Below, one piece after another: positions 1-8,896 of a stretch of DNA of 14,264 bases. Positions within the stretch are counted from its first letter, which is position 1. Every line of letters starts with the position of its first letter. This DNA is from Bipolaris cookei (Eukaryota > Ascomycota > Dothideomycetes > Pleosporales > Pleosporaceae). The stretch covers positions 4,675 to 18,938 of the forward strand of contig NRSV01000170.1 of NCBI GenBank assembly GCA_002286855.1, written 5' to 3'. The position numbers and the translations under genes are program-made. A model generated the notes under the pieces. That model was not told the DNA's origin. It ran no database searches and saw only the letters and a program-made list of their open reading frames with translations.

Positions 1-98
1 GCACGACGTCGCACTAGTTGCAATCGATTTCTTAGGATGGATTTGTATATATTCAGCTAAAATTACACCTATTCTGAAGAACTTGAAGTTGGTGTTGA
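1..98. repeat. Direct repeat copy A (transposon end or LTR-like)
   Basis: About 98 bp that recur, with only scattered substitutions, at 412-510. Both copies begin with gcacgac, run through a shared ttcttaggatggatttgtat block and end with aagttggtgttg. Copy A may continue left of the window. Read on the minus strand, both copies end an open frame with a Pro-Thr-Ser-Ser stretch and a TAG at the same relative place. The spacing of copy start to copy start is 411 bp. This could be an LTR pair, a tandem duplication, or the end of one element abutting the start of the next. I cannot name the family. Confidence 0.7.
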
Positions 99-293
99 TG
101 GGTTGTCCTTAGCGTATCGCTTATTTGGTGGTAGTATTGGTATTTCAAACACGCTAGGTGTTTGTTGGTTTTGGGTGGGGGTGACTGGAGTAGGCTCTAT
201 CTCCATTTCTCTATCGATTTGAGCCTCTGGCCCTAGACTCTCTTGTCTGTTTTTTTGGGTATTTATTGTAATAGTATCACTGTCTGGCGGCAT
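69..293 (-). CDS. Small Ser/Thr/Pro/Gln-rich ORF between repeat copies, probable transposon remnant
   Basis: 74 codons from an ATG in good context (aaaATGcc), stopping inside repeat copy A. The product is hydrophilic and probably disordered: Asp/Thr/Asn/Gln-rich at the N-terminus, an acidic stretch with Glu-Pro-Thr in the middle, and a Thr-Pro-Thr-Ser tail. No domain is recognised. The ATG lies about 118 nt downstream (minus sense) of repeat copy B, the spacing expected between an LTR or element end and the first ORF of a retroelement. A truncated gag-like leader or an internally deleted element would fit. It could equally be chance coding. Confidence 0.35.
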   Translation of the reverse strand: MPPDSDTITINTQKNRQESLGPEAQIDREMEIEPTPVTPTQNQQTPSVFEIPILPPNKRYAKDNPSTPTSSSSE

Positions 294-411
294 TTTATTA
301 CTAAGCTTTTCTCTTAGTAAGCAGCTAGGTGGTCTGTGTGTTTTTGTTTTCGTGAGTGAGACGTGTCTTGATTAGCTACTTTACCAGCTTCTAGCTCTAT
401 AGCGCGTGGGC

Positions 412-510
412 TGCACGACTTGGCACTAGTTGTAATCGATTTCTTAGGATGGATTTGTATATATTGAGCTAAAATTACACCTATTCTAGAAAACTCGAAG
501 TTGGTGTTGT
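412..510. repeat. Direct repeat copy B (transposon end or LTR-like)
   Basis: Second copy of the 1-98 repeat in the same orientation. Differences from copy A are scattered substitutions plus small changes near the ttctagaaaactcgaag segment. Its minus-strand frame ends in the same TAG position as copy A but is attached to an unrelated upstream coding frame, so the repeat boundary falls inside the last codons of both ORFs. Confidence 0.7.
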
Positions 511-789
511 TGTGCGTAGCATGCGGACCGTCCTAAGATTCGCTAGTCTTTCTGCAATAATGGGTGCGATGACCTTCTCATAGACGCAGGTAACGCCATT
601 TTTATCAGGCAAGATCAACATTTTGTATTTGCCAACTCTCCGGTAGAGCATGTCAGAAAAATGGGCGATATCTATTTTTTTTTCCACATCTTTCTTTCGG
701 ATGAATGGGGCAGTTTTGAAGATCGCGGACATGATAGGGTTGAGAATGTGGTTTAGGGAGGTGAAACCCCAAGACATTGTGGTAGACAT
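481..789 (-). CDS. Hypothetical protein, 102 aa, C-terminus supplied by repeat copy B
   Basis: Leftward ORF from ATG at 789 to TAG at 481-483. The product has a hydrophobic N-terminal third, a Lys/Glu-rich middle (RKKDVEKK), then a Tyr/Leu/Val-rich section. The last roughly nine residues (Thr-Pro-Thr-Ser-Ser...) come from repeat copy B, so the natural end may have been replaced by insertion or recombination. No family is recognised. The opposite strand is open at 650-931, but the minus frame has the more protein-like composition. It could be a fragment of a larger gene or a transposon coding end. Confidence 0.3.
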   Translation of the reverse strand: MSTTMSWGFTSLNHILNPIMSAIFKTAPFIRKKDVEKKIDIAHFSDMLYRRVGKYKMLILPDKNGVTCVYEKVIAPIIAERLANLRTVRMLRTTTPTSSFLE

Positions 790-937
790 ATGTAGTTGCA
801 ACAGATTCGAGACTGCTGACAAGACCTACACGTCAGCATGTGAGCATCCTCTTACAGGGAACCATATCCATGCGGCTATAACATTCAAAAAGTTAACAAT
901 GCCTGCGTGTAAATCTGCAGACAGCAAGTGACGAGCG

Positions 938-3462
938 ATGCCAGAATCCAAGTATGGGACAGAACACGAGCGATATCTCGGGTCAGGTATCATTTTCTTG
1001 TCTCAAATCCAGGAGATTGATTCATATCACCTCCATCTATGTAAAAAAGAGCAGAAAGAGATAGAAAGCCAATTTCAAAGAGGAGCGTGTATGCCATGGC
1101 TGCCTGAGAGCCGTCTGAAAGTTGAAATCGAGAAGGCAAAGTGGGAAACCGAGAAACCCTTGGAGGTGAAAAGGCTTGGAGGCGTCGATTTCCCCAAGCT
1201 ATGGTTTAGCGACGCTGACATACGCATTGTGGAAGGGGTAGCTCGTTTTCAGACCGCCCGAGTGTCTAATGCTGCAAAACTAAAGGAAGTGTTCCTTCTT
1301 CTTGGAACTGAGAAGCGATGGTGGGTCGTCGACTTTTTCGAGCATGGTATGACCACAAACGCAACAACGAAACGCACGAGACAGGACAGCGTGGTCAGTG
1401 AAAGAGGGGCCCTGGACTCGAAACAAGAAGCCGTACGTAGTTTTTTTTGCCCTCCAAAACGGGAATGGTGCGCGACACGCCCATCAGGAAAGTCACTACT
1501 TCCTCGTGCTGCCCATCTTGACGCTAGACTCGTAAGCACAATACCAGGCGTAAAAGACGCATTAAGCGAGTTGACCCGACTTCCCACTCTGTGGAATGCG
1601 GAGAATTTCACGTATCTAAGTGACGTGCGGAAGTCTTTCTGCCACGAGGTATGTACCTACCCGCTCTGGTCTTCGCTAGTGCCAACGGGGGACAGGAAAT
1701 CGAAAACTACATTTTGGCCATTAGTGACCAGTGGAAAGAGATCACATTGCAGTGGAAATCTGAGATATTGGGATGTGTAGACTTCGATTCTGTCAAGGCG
1801 CTGCAGTCCCGAGCGCCTGCAGTCTCCGAGGACGACTTCAAATTCATCAGAGACAAGTTCGAGAAGGGGAAGATACTCCCTTTGCTGGAAGACCGTGACC
1901 TCCGATGTCAAATCGAGTCCGTAATTCTCCGGCAAGGTCCCATTTTGACGCTGGACACTTTTGCGAAAGATGTACGATTATTACAAACTAGAGTTCGTGA
2001 GCCGCTGACTGGCTTAGTGCCCCGCATGTACAGAAAAAGAGAAGATACATTGAGAAGAAAAATCAGCAACATAATTGAAGAGGAGCTCGATGCAGTCTCT
2101 GTTGCAAAAGATCCCTGCAAGGCAACTTGTGAAGAAAGGGAGTCGTTCGTCAGGCGTTGTTACTACCACGTCTTTCTACACACAATCCGCACCAATCCTA
2201 TCGAGAACTCTATCACCAGAGACTACATAAGAAGCCTTGTAATAGATAAACTCAATTGTCCCTACATTGACAGCAGGGAAGACCTGCAAGGTTTAACGAC
2301 AAGCGAGAGTGTCATATCGACGCTAGCGGCAGGAGATGACTTGTCAGAATTTGAATCGCACATTGTCCGCATCTTTCTGCTTGGAAGAGAAGCCGCTGAA
2401 CGGGCAAAAGCACCTATTTCCGGTTTTCCAACCGCGATTGCAGATTATGTCTCTCCCGTGTTACACCCCACATCCTTCAACACGAGTCCAATCAGCATGG
2501 GCTCGTCAGAAGAAGTTAGTCACACTCAGAACTCTCCAATGTGTATAGCGACTTCAACCATTCTAAATGCAAGGCGTGGGCGCAAAGCCAATTTAGAAGC
2601 GTCCGCAGCTCCGGTAGAGTCTATGGCGGCTGAGTTAGTTACCGGTGAGCCTTCGCCGGCAAGCTCAACTCGTACGTCGACCACCAAGCGCTCGGCATTA
2701 GTTTCTGAGTGTGACATTTTTGGAGGAAAGCTGACGAATGACCCACGACCTGTTAAGCGGCTCCGGCCTCAGCCCTCCCAGCATGAACAGGACAATAGAG
2801 GAGACCCACATTACGAAAGACAAAGTCCAAGTGCGTTAGATCTGAGGGTGAGCCCTAGTAGTGAGTATAGCGTGGACCACGGGACATCTTCGATTCGTCA
2901 TACCAGTGATTGCAACTTTGAAAAGTACCCTCTCCCTGAGATAGTAGAAGAATATTCTGAACTGATAGCAGGACCCTATTCTGAACTAATAGGGAGTGAG
3001 GAAAACTCGAATCATGGTAGACCACAAGGTCACGTTGATGTCACGTCTAGTCGCACTGGGGCAACGGTTGTAGCAAGACACACAACTAGCGATCCTCTAC
3101 GAAACATCTCCGCCAGTGCAGCCAGTGACAGCTTCCACACTGTCGGGTCTGGAACAACAGGGCACGATTTTGTCTTGTACAGATCAAACAACCATGCGGC
3201 CCGCCGTATCCCAGGCGATCAGCAGTCAACGCAACGATTTGTAGCGAACCAAAATAACCTCGTGGGACAAACAATGGGACAAACAATGGGACAAACAATG
3301 GGAAAAACAAGATTTGTCTACAACAGAAACAGGGAAATTGCAATCGCAAATAACGCAGAGCAGGTTTGGACCGCTATCACTCGGTATGGTGTACGTGAGT
3401 TTTTAGTAGACTCTGATAGCTTAGGAAGCTTAGAAGGCTCTCATAGCCTAGGAAACGTATAG
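938..3462 (+). CDS. DUF3723-family protein, two exons, about 825 aa
   Basis: Exon 1 is 938-1648 and exon 2 is 1696-3462. The 47 bp intron (1649-1695; GTATGT donor, gacag acceptor) is phase 0 and joins a Cys-His-Glu to Glu-Ile-Glu-Asn-Tyr. Landmarks I associate with fungal DUF3723 proteins occur in order: YLGSG near residue 14, RWWVVDFF near 128, KREWC near 175, LPTLWNAENFTYLSDV near 214, the spliced EEIENYI segment, then a VKALQSRAP block and a DTFAKDVRLLQTRV block. Residues 140-170 are more divergent than expected. From about residue 430 the protein is Ser/Thr/Pro-rich and probably disordered, with a Lys-Arg-Leu-Arg patch and three short repeats. The molecular function of the family is unknown. 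Family members occur as accessory genes in Starship giant transposons. The start is the first ATG after a TGA at 929. Confidence 0.75.
2953..2991 (+). repeat. 24 bp imperfect direct repeat in the DUF3723 C-terminal region
   Basis: The string tattctgaact occurs at 2953 and again at 2977, encoding two Tyr-Ser-Glu-Leu-Ile motifs. It is in frame (period 24 bp), so unit gain or loss would not break the gene. A second degenerate repeat closes the gene (3412-3450, Ser-Leu-Gly motifs). Confidence 0.6.
3264..3311 (+). repeat. 12 bp in-frame minisatellite, three perfect units plus one decayed
   Basis: The unit gggacaaacaat is repeated head to tail at 3264, 3276 and 3288, followed by a decayed fourth unit at 3300. 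It encodes Gly-Gln-Thr-Met three times, then Gly-Lys-Thr-Arg. The array is in frame in the disordered tail of the DUF3723 protein, so copy number can vary without a frameshift. Confidence 0.85.
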
Positions 3463-3560
3463 AAGAGAAACATGAGGACCAGATTGCACTGGAGAGTAAA
3501 AGAAATTTTGATGTCTCTACGGGCCAAACTGCAGACTAGATGACGAAGTGATAGTACAAT

Positions 3561-3824
3561 TACACTCTCATGCAGTTGCAGCTTCCGGTTTCTGTAAGCA
3601 GGCGACCTCTGATCCCACGCTAAGCCTCTGTCGCTTAGTGGTAATCTTGCCTAAATAGTATTAGTTTCTGTCAGCAATGTGTCTTCTTCTGAGCTCTCAG
3701 ACCAATCAAAGTACGATAGTCTAACTCCCTTTGGACAAGCGTACATCAGGCGGGTCCATGTCCTGCGTGGGATGACGACTGGGCTATGTGCGTAAAGCGG
3801 AAGCTGCAAGTGCATGTGAGTGTA
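3561..3824. mobile_element. MITE, TA-flanked, copy 1 (264 bp)
   Basis: The ends are 27 bp terminal inverted repeats: tacactctcatgcagttgca... on the left, and its near-complement ending ...tgcatgtgagtgta on the right, with only two mismatches. Both ends carry TA, consistent with the TA target duplication of Tc1/mariner/pogo elements. There is no coding capacity. A second copy lies at 9499-9770 in the same orientation. The first ~130 bp are almost identical between copies, and the central part is more diverged. Confidence 0.85.
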
Positions 3825-3974
3825 ACTATGTACATATTGATAAAATACTCTTTCTTCCTGTAATTTGATGGGGCGGAGGTAAAGATTCCGACGAGCGCAA
3901 GCGCATCGGCACTAGCGTACGTTATGTTATGATGATTGTTCCTGGTTCTGTCAGCTCAACAAGCGCTGCTCAGC

Positions 3975-4319
3975 TCATTCAAGACGGCCATGACTTATCG
4001 CACTGGATTTGCATCTCGCACTCACATGCACGCAAAGATTGACCTGCAAATCATCCAGAGCACAACAGCACTCACTAAGTCCTTGGTTGCAACCAGAAAA
4101 ATCCAAGAACCAGCATTCGTGGTACACATATGTGAAGCATTCGTTTAGAGTGAATAGGTGATTGGTAAACATATTATGTGTGCTGTAAGCAGTGCGAAGA
4201 TACTGTTCGAATGGATACAGCTTACACTCAGTCTGTGTTTCGGTTGTCAGTGAGGACTGCATATATATGGGTAAGCAGCTCCAACAGCTATTAGAAGGGC
4301 ATTTTTGAGTTACAGACAA
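3975..4319 (-). CDS. Possible cysteine-rich small protein (weak)
   Basis: The ORF runs from ATG at 4319 to a stop at 3975, 114 codons with about 12 cysteines, including a Glu-Cys-Cys-Cys cluster. There is no convincing signal peptide or domain, and the opposite strand is partly open too (3936-4148). Codon choice gives little support. It lies in the gap between the MITE and the next gene and may be chance. It is recorded only because a small Cys-rich product is a common fungal secreted-protein profile. Confidence 0.15.
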   Translation of the reverse strand: MSVTQKCPSNSCWSCLPIYMQSSLTTETQTECKLYPFEQYLRTAYSTHNMFTNHLFTLNECFTYVYHECWFLDFSGCNQGLSECCCALDDLQVNLCVHVSARCKSSAISHGRLE

Positions 4320-4625
4320 TCGGTTTCTACGACACTAAAAGCGCTGAAAGATTACACATGGCAACTATGGCACGGCGTAGGAATCTCCTCATTATTAGGG
4401 GAAGCGTGCCATGGGACGACCTTCTCCATTTTCTCCACCGGCTACTATCCATAGCGGCTACAATTAGCAACCTGAAATGCATTCCGCGGCCCTGTGAAGT
4501 GTTCTCACTTATTTGCGTCAGCGGTGATAAAAGGTGTGTCAGAATAACGCCGTTCAGTAGGCGTCGCTCACATAGCACTGTCCGCTAGCTGTTCTTCTCA
4601 GTCAGGGCCAGAAAAGTACGGATGA

Positions 4626-5413
4626 ATGTCTTCAGATCATGAATCTCATCCAAAGCAATTCCAGTTCCTTGAACCTAGCACATTCCAACTGCAGTGCATA
4701 TTTCGGTCTTCGAAGTATGGAACAGGATCTATGCAAGCATTTAGAAGACCCTGTCCGAAAGGGGCCTCGTTGTGAAATGTATGCTGCACTGGTTTCGCAC
4801 CCCTTTCTATCATCGTCAACTAAACATCAGTAGATTTGTATGGAACTTCCATAGGCACGATGAGCCCTCTAATTATATCACATCGTATGATTACGATTCT
4901 ACACAATCGGAAGAAAAGGAGGTCTCGGTGTCAGAATTGTTCTTTGAAACACTGTGGGTTCGAGAGTACCCTGATAACTCACAAGAGATCATCGAGCACC
5001 CGTTCCGCGGCCTCGTTACTTCAGCACGAACATCTAACGAGTTTCACAATACCGAAATCTGCGTTAGTTTTAGGGTACCCGCAAGAGACGATCGCGAAAC
5101 CCAATCTGAGCTAGACGCGCTGCAAGATATGGGCGTCAAGTTTCATTTTCCATTCATCATCCCCGAACATGACACTGAAAGAAACACGAGACACAACGCT
5201 GCGTATGCGAACCAGACAATGCTGGAAGCTGCCGCAGGAAAATTGGCTGAATGGTTCATTAAAGGATCCGAGAAGATGAGTGAGGCTGGAACTGTAACAG
5301 AATTAAACAACCCAGGATCCGAGAGGATGGGTCAGGCGGAAACTATAGTAGAATGGAACAGACTAAGAGAGAAGACTATGGGCAAGATTTTAACGGAGAC
5401 GCCGAACGTGTGA
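4626..5413 (+). CDS. Orphan protein, two exons with alternative first-exon readings, about 220-240 aa
   Basis: The main exon is 4831-5413, frame open from the acceptor (aacatcag, ending 4830) with a preceding branch-like aactaaac. Two first exons are both phase-compatible with it. Option A starts at 4639, donor gtatgc at 4779, a 52 bp intron, about 240 aa. Option B starts at 4626, donor gtatgg at 4715, a 116 bp intron, about 223 aa. B gives alternating hydrophobic residues across the join and a more protein-like exon. The product has an aromatic-rich stretch (RFVWNFHRHDE), an acidic section, then a Glu/Met-rich C-terminus with two 17-residue repeats. No family is recognised. An upstream exon in 4358-4588 cannot be excluded. 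Confidence 0.5.
5264..5365 (+). repeat. 51 bp tandem duplication inside the orphan gene
   Basis: Two units start at ggatccgag, at 5264 and 5315, giving a period of 51 bp (17 codons). Each encodes Gly-Ser-Glu-(Lys/Arg)-Met followed by a Glu-Thr/Val-Trp/Leu-Asn pattern. The units have diverged by several substitutions while staying in frame, which suggests the duplication is old and the frame was kept. Confidence 0.75.
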
Positions 5414-6090
5414 GAACTTGCAGGATTAATCGCGCCGCCCATATTCATTTGCATCGCTACTGTATTTACCGGGGGGTCGCAATGTGTACATTGATCTTGC
5501 CTACATCTCGAGGCTGACACCACCGAAATTGATCTTAGTTGTGTTCAAAGCCAAAGCCGCGATAGTTCCTGGAAGAATTTCTAACAGAGTTTCTGAACCG
5601 TCTTGTGCTCTATATTATACAATCACGAGTATTGTTTAAGATGTTCGAAAACCTGTTTTAGTACTTGGATGGAGACAGGCCGGAATAGATTCTATCAGAC
5701 TCTGGAGCATAACTACGTTCAATGTAGAAATGGTGCGAGAGTATTTGGCACTTAGCTGAAATTGATTGAAATTATTCATTTGCGAGGTCAACGTGTATAT
5801 GATTACGCTCAATGTACTAGATGCATGATTGCTTATCTAAGCTTCAATAGTGATGACTTTTATGGTGGCAAAGTAAAGCCTTAATGCAATTCATCTGCAT
5901 CTTAAGAAATATTAATCAAGGCTGATGAACGCATCTTTTGCGGTTATTCAAACCCTTGTTTTCGCATCTTCTAAGCTCCAGCTGCTACCATAAGAGCGCT
6001 GCGCATTTTCCTATCCTTGACATACCGGCGCTTCCAGTTCACAAGTGCAAAAGCAACGACTTGCATTACGTCTGCTAAGTATCATTGACA
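5414..6090. other. Intergenic region, no gene seen
   Basis: Mostly AT-rich sequence with frequent stops in all frames and no long repeat. It separates the orphan gene from the BTB gene and must hold the BTB promoter. I see no clear TATA box close to the ATG at 6091. Confidence 0.5.
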
Positions 6091-7437
6091 ATGGCGCAAG
6101 CAACAGAGTCCATCATAAAAGAGGTATGCATTAGTATAGATATTGTCGAAAAATCATGAATCTTACAGGAAGAAGACTATCGAAAAGTGGGATCATCAAG
6201 AGACTGTGATAGATCCCATTGGTCAGGTCATTTTGCGATGTTCGGGCCCATGTGGTGAGGCCATGAAGGACTTCCGAGTTTCCGCGAACGTGCTCCGACT
6301 TGCTTCTCCAGTCTTTACGAAAATGCTTAGTGACTCTTTCTGTGAGGGCCAGAGACTACTATCGGAAGGGGTTTCTGTGATTGAAATGGTGGGCGATGAC
6401 CCTGTTATCATGGAATTGATCCTCCGAGTTATCCATTTCCAAGGCAACAGCAACGACCACAAGATGACCCCAGAAAGATTGGCACAAGTCGCACTCCGTT
6501 GCGATAAGTACGACCTTACTAGATCGTTGGGGCCTTGGATTACCACCTGGTTCCGGAACGTGAGAGACACAAGCAGCGATGCTAAAGCGCTAGGGTTACG
6601 AATATTAGCTGCCTATATGTTTCGCGATTGCAGGGAGTTCAGAGATATATCCAGAGCAGCTGTCTTAAAGTTAAACTTGATGTTCTCCGTGGACTGGGAC
6701 GAGGAAGTGCTATTGTCAATTCTGCCCAACAGCATGGCTAGTTGTCAGAAGTAAGGCTTTAGTTGAGGCCCATGCATAAGGCCAAGGAAACAAAAGAAAA
6801 GAATAAAGCCACAAAAAGGCGACACCTCAGGAGATAGCAAAAATGAACACCTTTTCATGACCCCATGATTGAAGACCCATCAAATCTGACACTAGTAAGT
6901 GCGAAAGACTGCCTAACATCGACTTGCCCTGATGAAGACTGATTAGGCTCCATAACTAAGAGGATACAGCGGGTTTTGGACGAGCTCGAAGAAATGTTGC
7001 AGTGTATGGAACGCACCATACGCGAGGATTCAAGATGCTACAATACTTGGAAGCTTCTTTGTACTGAATGTGGTCGCAACCTCCCTGGCGAGGCTAAGAG
7101 GTGCCACCCATGTCAGAACACTCAACTCACAGCGGTTTACTGTAAAGGGGAAACAAGATTGGCTGATTATTTTAAGGCCTTGGGCGCCGTAAAGCTATGG
7201 CCAACTGTTGACTGCTTCAGAGTATCCTCCATTTCACAGGTCGTATCGCGATTCAAGAGCGCTAGGGAAAGTGTACGACACGCTTGCGATGGAGGCAGTT
7301 ATTGCCCATTGCTGCAGAGTCTTAGTACAATATCAGAAAAAGCCAAAGAGGCTCAAGACTGGGTCAATGGGCTATGCTTATATTGTGTTCGTCAAGGGGA
7401 AGACGACGAAAGCAGTATATGCAGGCATGAGTGCTAG
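6091..7437 (+). CDS. Fungal BTB/POZ-domain protein, multi-exon or degraded
   Basis: The BTB core is in one frame at 6170-6754: a Val-Ile-Asp-Pro-x-Gly-x-Val-Ile-Leu-Arg strand, then DFRVSANVLRLASPVFTKML, a Glu-Gly-Gln turn, then a Lys-Tyr-Asp-x-x-x-x-Leu helix, the usual order in fungal BTB proteins. A probable first exon is 6091-6123 (11 codons), followed by a 45 bp intron with gtatgc and cttacag. A second open block, ~6946-7437, encodes KRIQRVLDELEEML, a Cys-x2-Cys-x10-Cys-x2-Cys pair and a Leu-Trp-Pro motif like the C-terminal region of such proteins. The phases do not fit the best splice sites. The frame is kept only by acceptor 6172 (exon from 6173) and by an intron 6751-6962. Otherwise the gene is frameshifted. 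BTB domains mediate dimerisation or Cul3 ligase contacts; the partner is unknown. Confidence 0.7.
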
Positions 7438-7665
7438 TGATAGATAGAGAAATGAGCGAGGCTGCTGTTGCCTCGCAAAGAATAGGCGAGACCTCACGAA
7501 AAACAGCCAAACTTTCATTTACAGTTTCTCACACGGAGTCATCGAATTACAGTCATGGATTAATTACTTAGTTATTACGATTTGTCCTATCATTGGATTT
7601 GATCCATCTGATAAGATAGTGGATCAACTAGACATCGCGTCCAAATAGAGCTATACAAGATGAAG
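7438..7665. other. Intergenic region, no gene seen
   Basis: AT-rich spacer between the BTB gene and the foldback element. No ORF, tRNA or repeat was recognised. Confidence 0.4.
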
Positions 7666-7811
7666 TAAGGTCTGTCCCTGCGTGCGGAAAAACCCTATGT
7701 GCCGAAAACGACCAATCGGAGTGCGACGTTTAGAGGGAAGTCCATGATCCTTGCGATCTGATTGGTCGTTTTCGGCACATAGGGTTTTTCCGCACGCAGG
7801 GACAGACCTTA
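7666..7811. mobile_element. Foldback MITE with perfect 52 bp arms (146 bp)
   Basis: The left arm, 7666-7717, begins taaggtctgtccctgcgtgc. The right arm, 7760-7811, is its exact reverse complement, and the loop is 42 bp. Both outer ends are TA, consistent with a TA target duplication. There is no coding content. A transcript would form a very stable hairpin. Perfect arm identity suggests recent insertion or gene conversion between arms. Confidence 0.9.
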
Positions 7812-8152
7812 ACTACTTGATTAAGAACTATGTATTCCGGTCGTGCTGACTGATCTGAAAGATCACGTGATTACGAATCAATGCTCTCAAACCAATTCTT
7901 TTTCTTCAAAGCATCCTCATCTCTAACCCTATCCGTATACGTCATCCTATATCTCCTTCGCAGTCTATATTTCATTCTACAACGCCCTTTATCTTGCCAG
8001 CACTCAACCACTTTTGGGGAATCTGCACGACTAACACTATTGTGAATTGCAGGAAAACAGAAACGGATCCAAAAGAGGGGTGATTGTATAGAGGAGTTTA
8101 AAACATTTGCAGTGCTGCCAACACCGCAAGAGTTGCGTTAATGAATGCCATG
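7812..8152. other. Intergenic region with pyrimidine-rich tract
   Basis: Contains the palindrome atcacgtgat (7862-7871, an E-box core) and a C/T-rich stretch at about 7900-8010, a style common at fungal promoters. However, no rightward gene with a credible ATG follows. It also covers the 3' flank of the leftward SUR7-like gene. Confidence 0.35.
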
Positions 8153-8896
8153 TCACTCGATTCGAGACCACGTTCGTGGCAGTATGGTAGAAAATACAAG
8201 TGTTAAGCATATGACGGCCAACCATGTACAGACAAGGAAGCTGGGACCAATTGTCACGGAAAGGAGTGATTTAGGAAGATTGTCAGAAAACACCATGTAC
8301 ACAGCACACGAAAGCATGCTAGTAATCAAAGAAGCAAACGTCACCACTCCAATGGCGACTAACGTAAACAGAGCAGCCCAGTTTCTGTAGCGTGGGTTGT
8401 CTTTCCACAACATCCGTGATAGAAAAGCCAGGCTGGCCAGAGACGAAATAGTTCCTAACGTATATAGGACGGCAATATATATACGCAAGCTAGCAGCTAC
8501 GTCAAAGAACTTCGACTTGCGTATAAAGCAGTCGCCAGTATCCGCTCCAACGCTTACGCTGCAGTAACTCGCGGCGTAGATAGAAATAGTACGAGGCACA
8601 TCTGTTTTCTCGAGAATTTCGTCTAGTCCTGCATCTAACACATCACCGAAAATAGGAATTGTGTGCATGAGACTCCCAAGGGCATCATGAAATGCGGTTA
8701 TCTAACACGTAATCAGCGAAATTACACCACGCAATTGCGACCTGAAGGGTCAACTTACGCGCACAATGTAGAGCTCGCTGAGCCAGTTCGGTCGTATTCC
8801 TGCTAGTACGCAGAGAAGGCAAAGTAAAAAGGCCAGTAAAACAAGGGCTATCCTGAGAGTGATGCGCCAGTCGCGGACGTGAATACTAACTGACAT
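8153..8896 (-). CDS. SUR7/PalI-like four-helix membrane protein, two exons, 228 aa
   Basis: Exon 1 is 8896-8759 (46 codons) and exon 2 is 8701-8153 (182 codons plus stop). The 57 bp intron has a gtaagt donor, a ctgat branch-like site and a gttag acceptor, phase 0, and it restores a continuous frame. Helix 1 is in exon 1 (residues ~15-33, ALVLLAFLLCLLCVLAGI), followed by a ~75-residue outside loop with a YCS...GDC pair. Helices follow at ~111-130 (YIAVLYTLGTISSLASLAFL), ~140-170 and ~190-213. This topology, with a long Cys-containing first loop, matches fungal SUR7/PalI proteins of the plasma membrane and eisosome; I infer family membership from topology and loop pattern only. The product is shorter than most family members because the cytosolic tail is minimal. 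Confidence 0.65.

Noticed and set aside
650..931. Plus-strand ORF of 93 codons before the DUF3723 gene
   Set aside because: Overlaps the minus-strand ORF 481-789, has no recognisable content, and ends in a TGA just before the DUF3723 start.
1249..1611. Minus-strand ORF inside the DUF3723 exon 1
   Set aside because: Shadow frame of a gene supported by ordered family motifs and a clean intron.
3630..3660. tRNA box A-like cttagtggtaat inside the MITE
   Set aside because: No box B or cloverleaf. It is part of a short stem within the element.
4327..4588. Overlapping ORFs on both strands upstream of the orphan gene
   Set aside because: Neither has a recognisable domain. The plus one (from ATG 4358) could be an upstream exon, but I found no supported splice to the next exon.
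8145..8390. Plus-strand ORF antisense to the SUR7-like gene
   Set aside because: The opposite strand encodes four coherent membrane helices and a clean intron, so this is a shadow.
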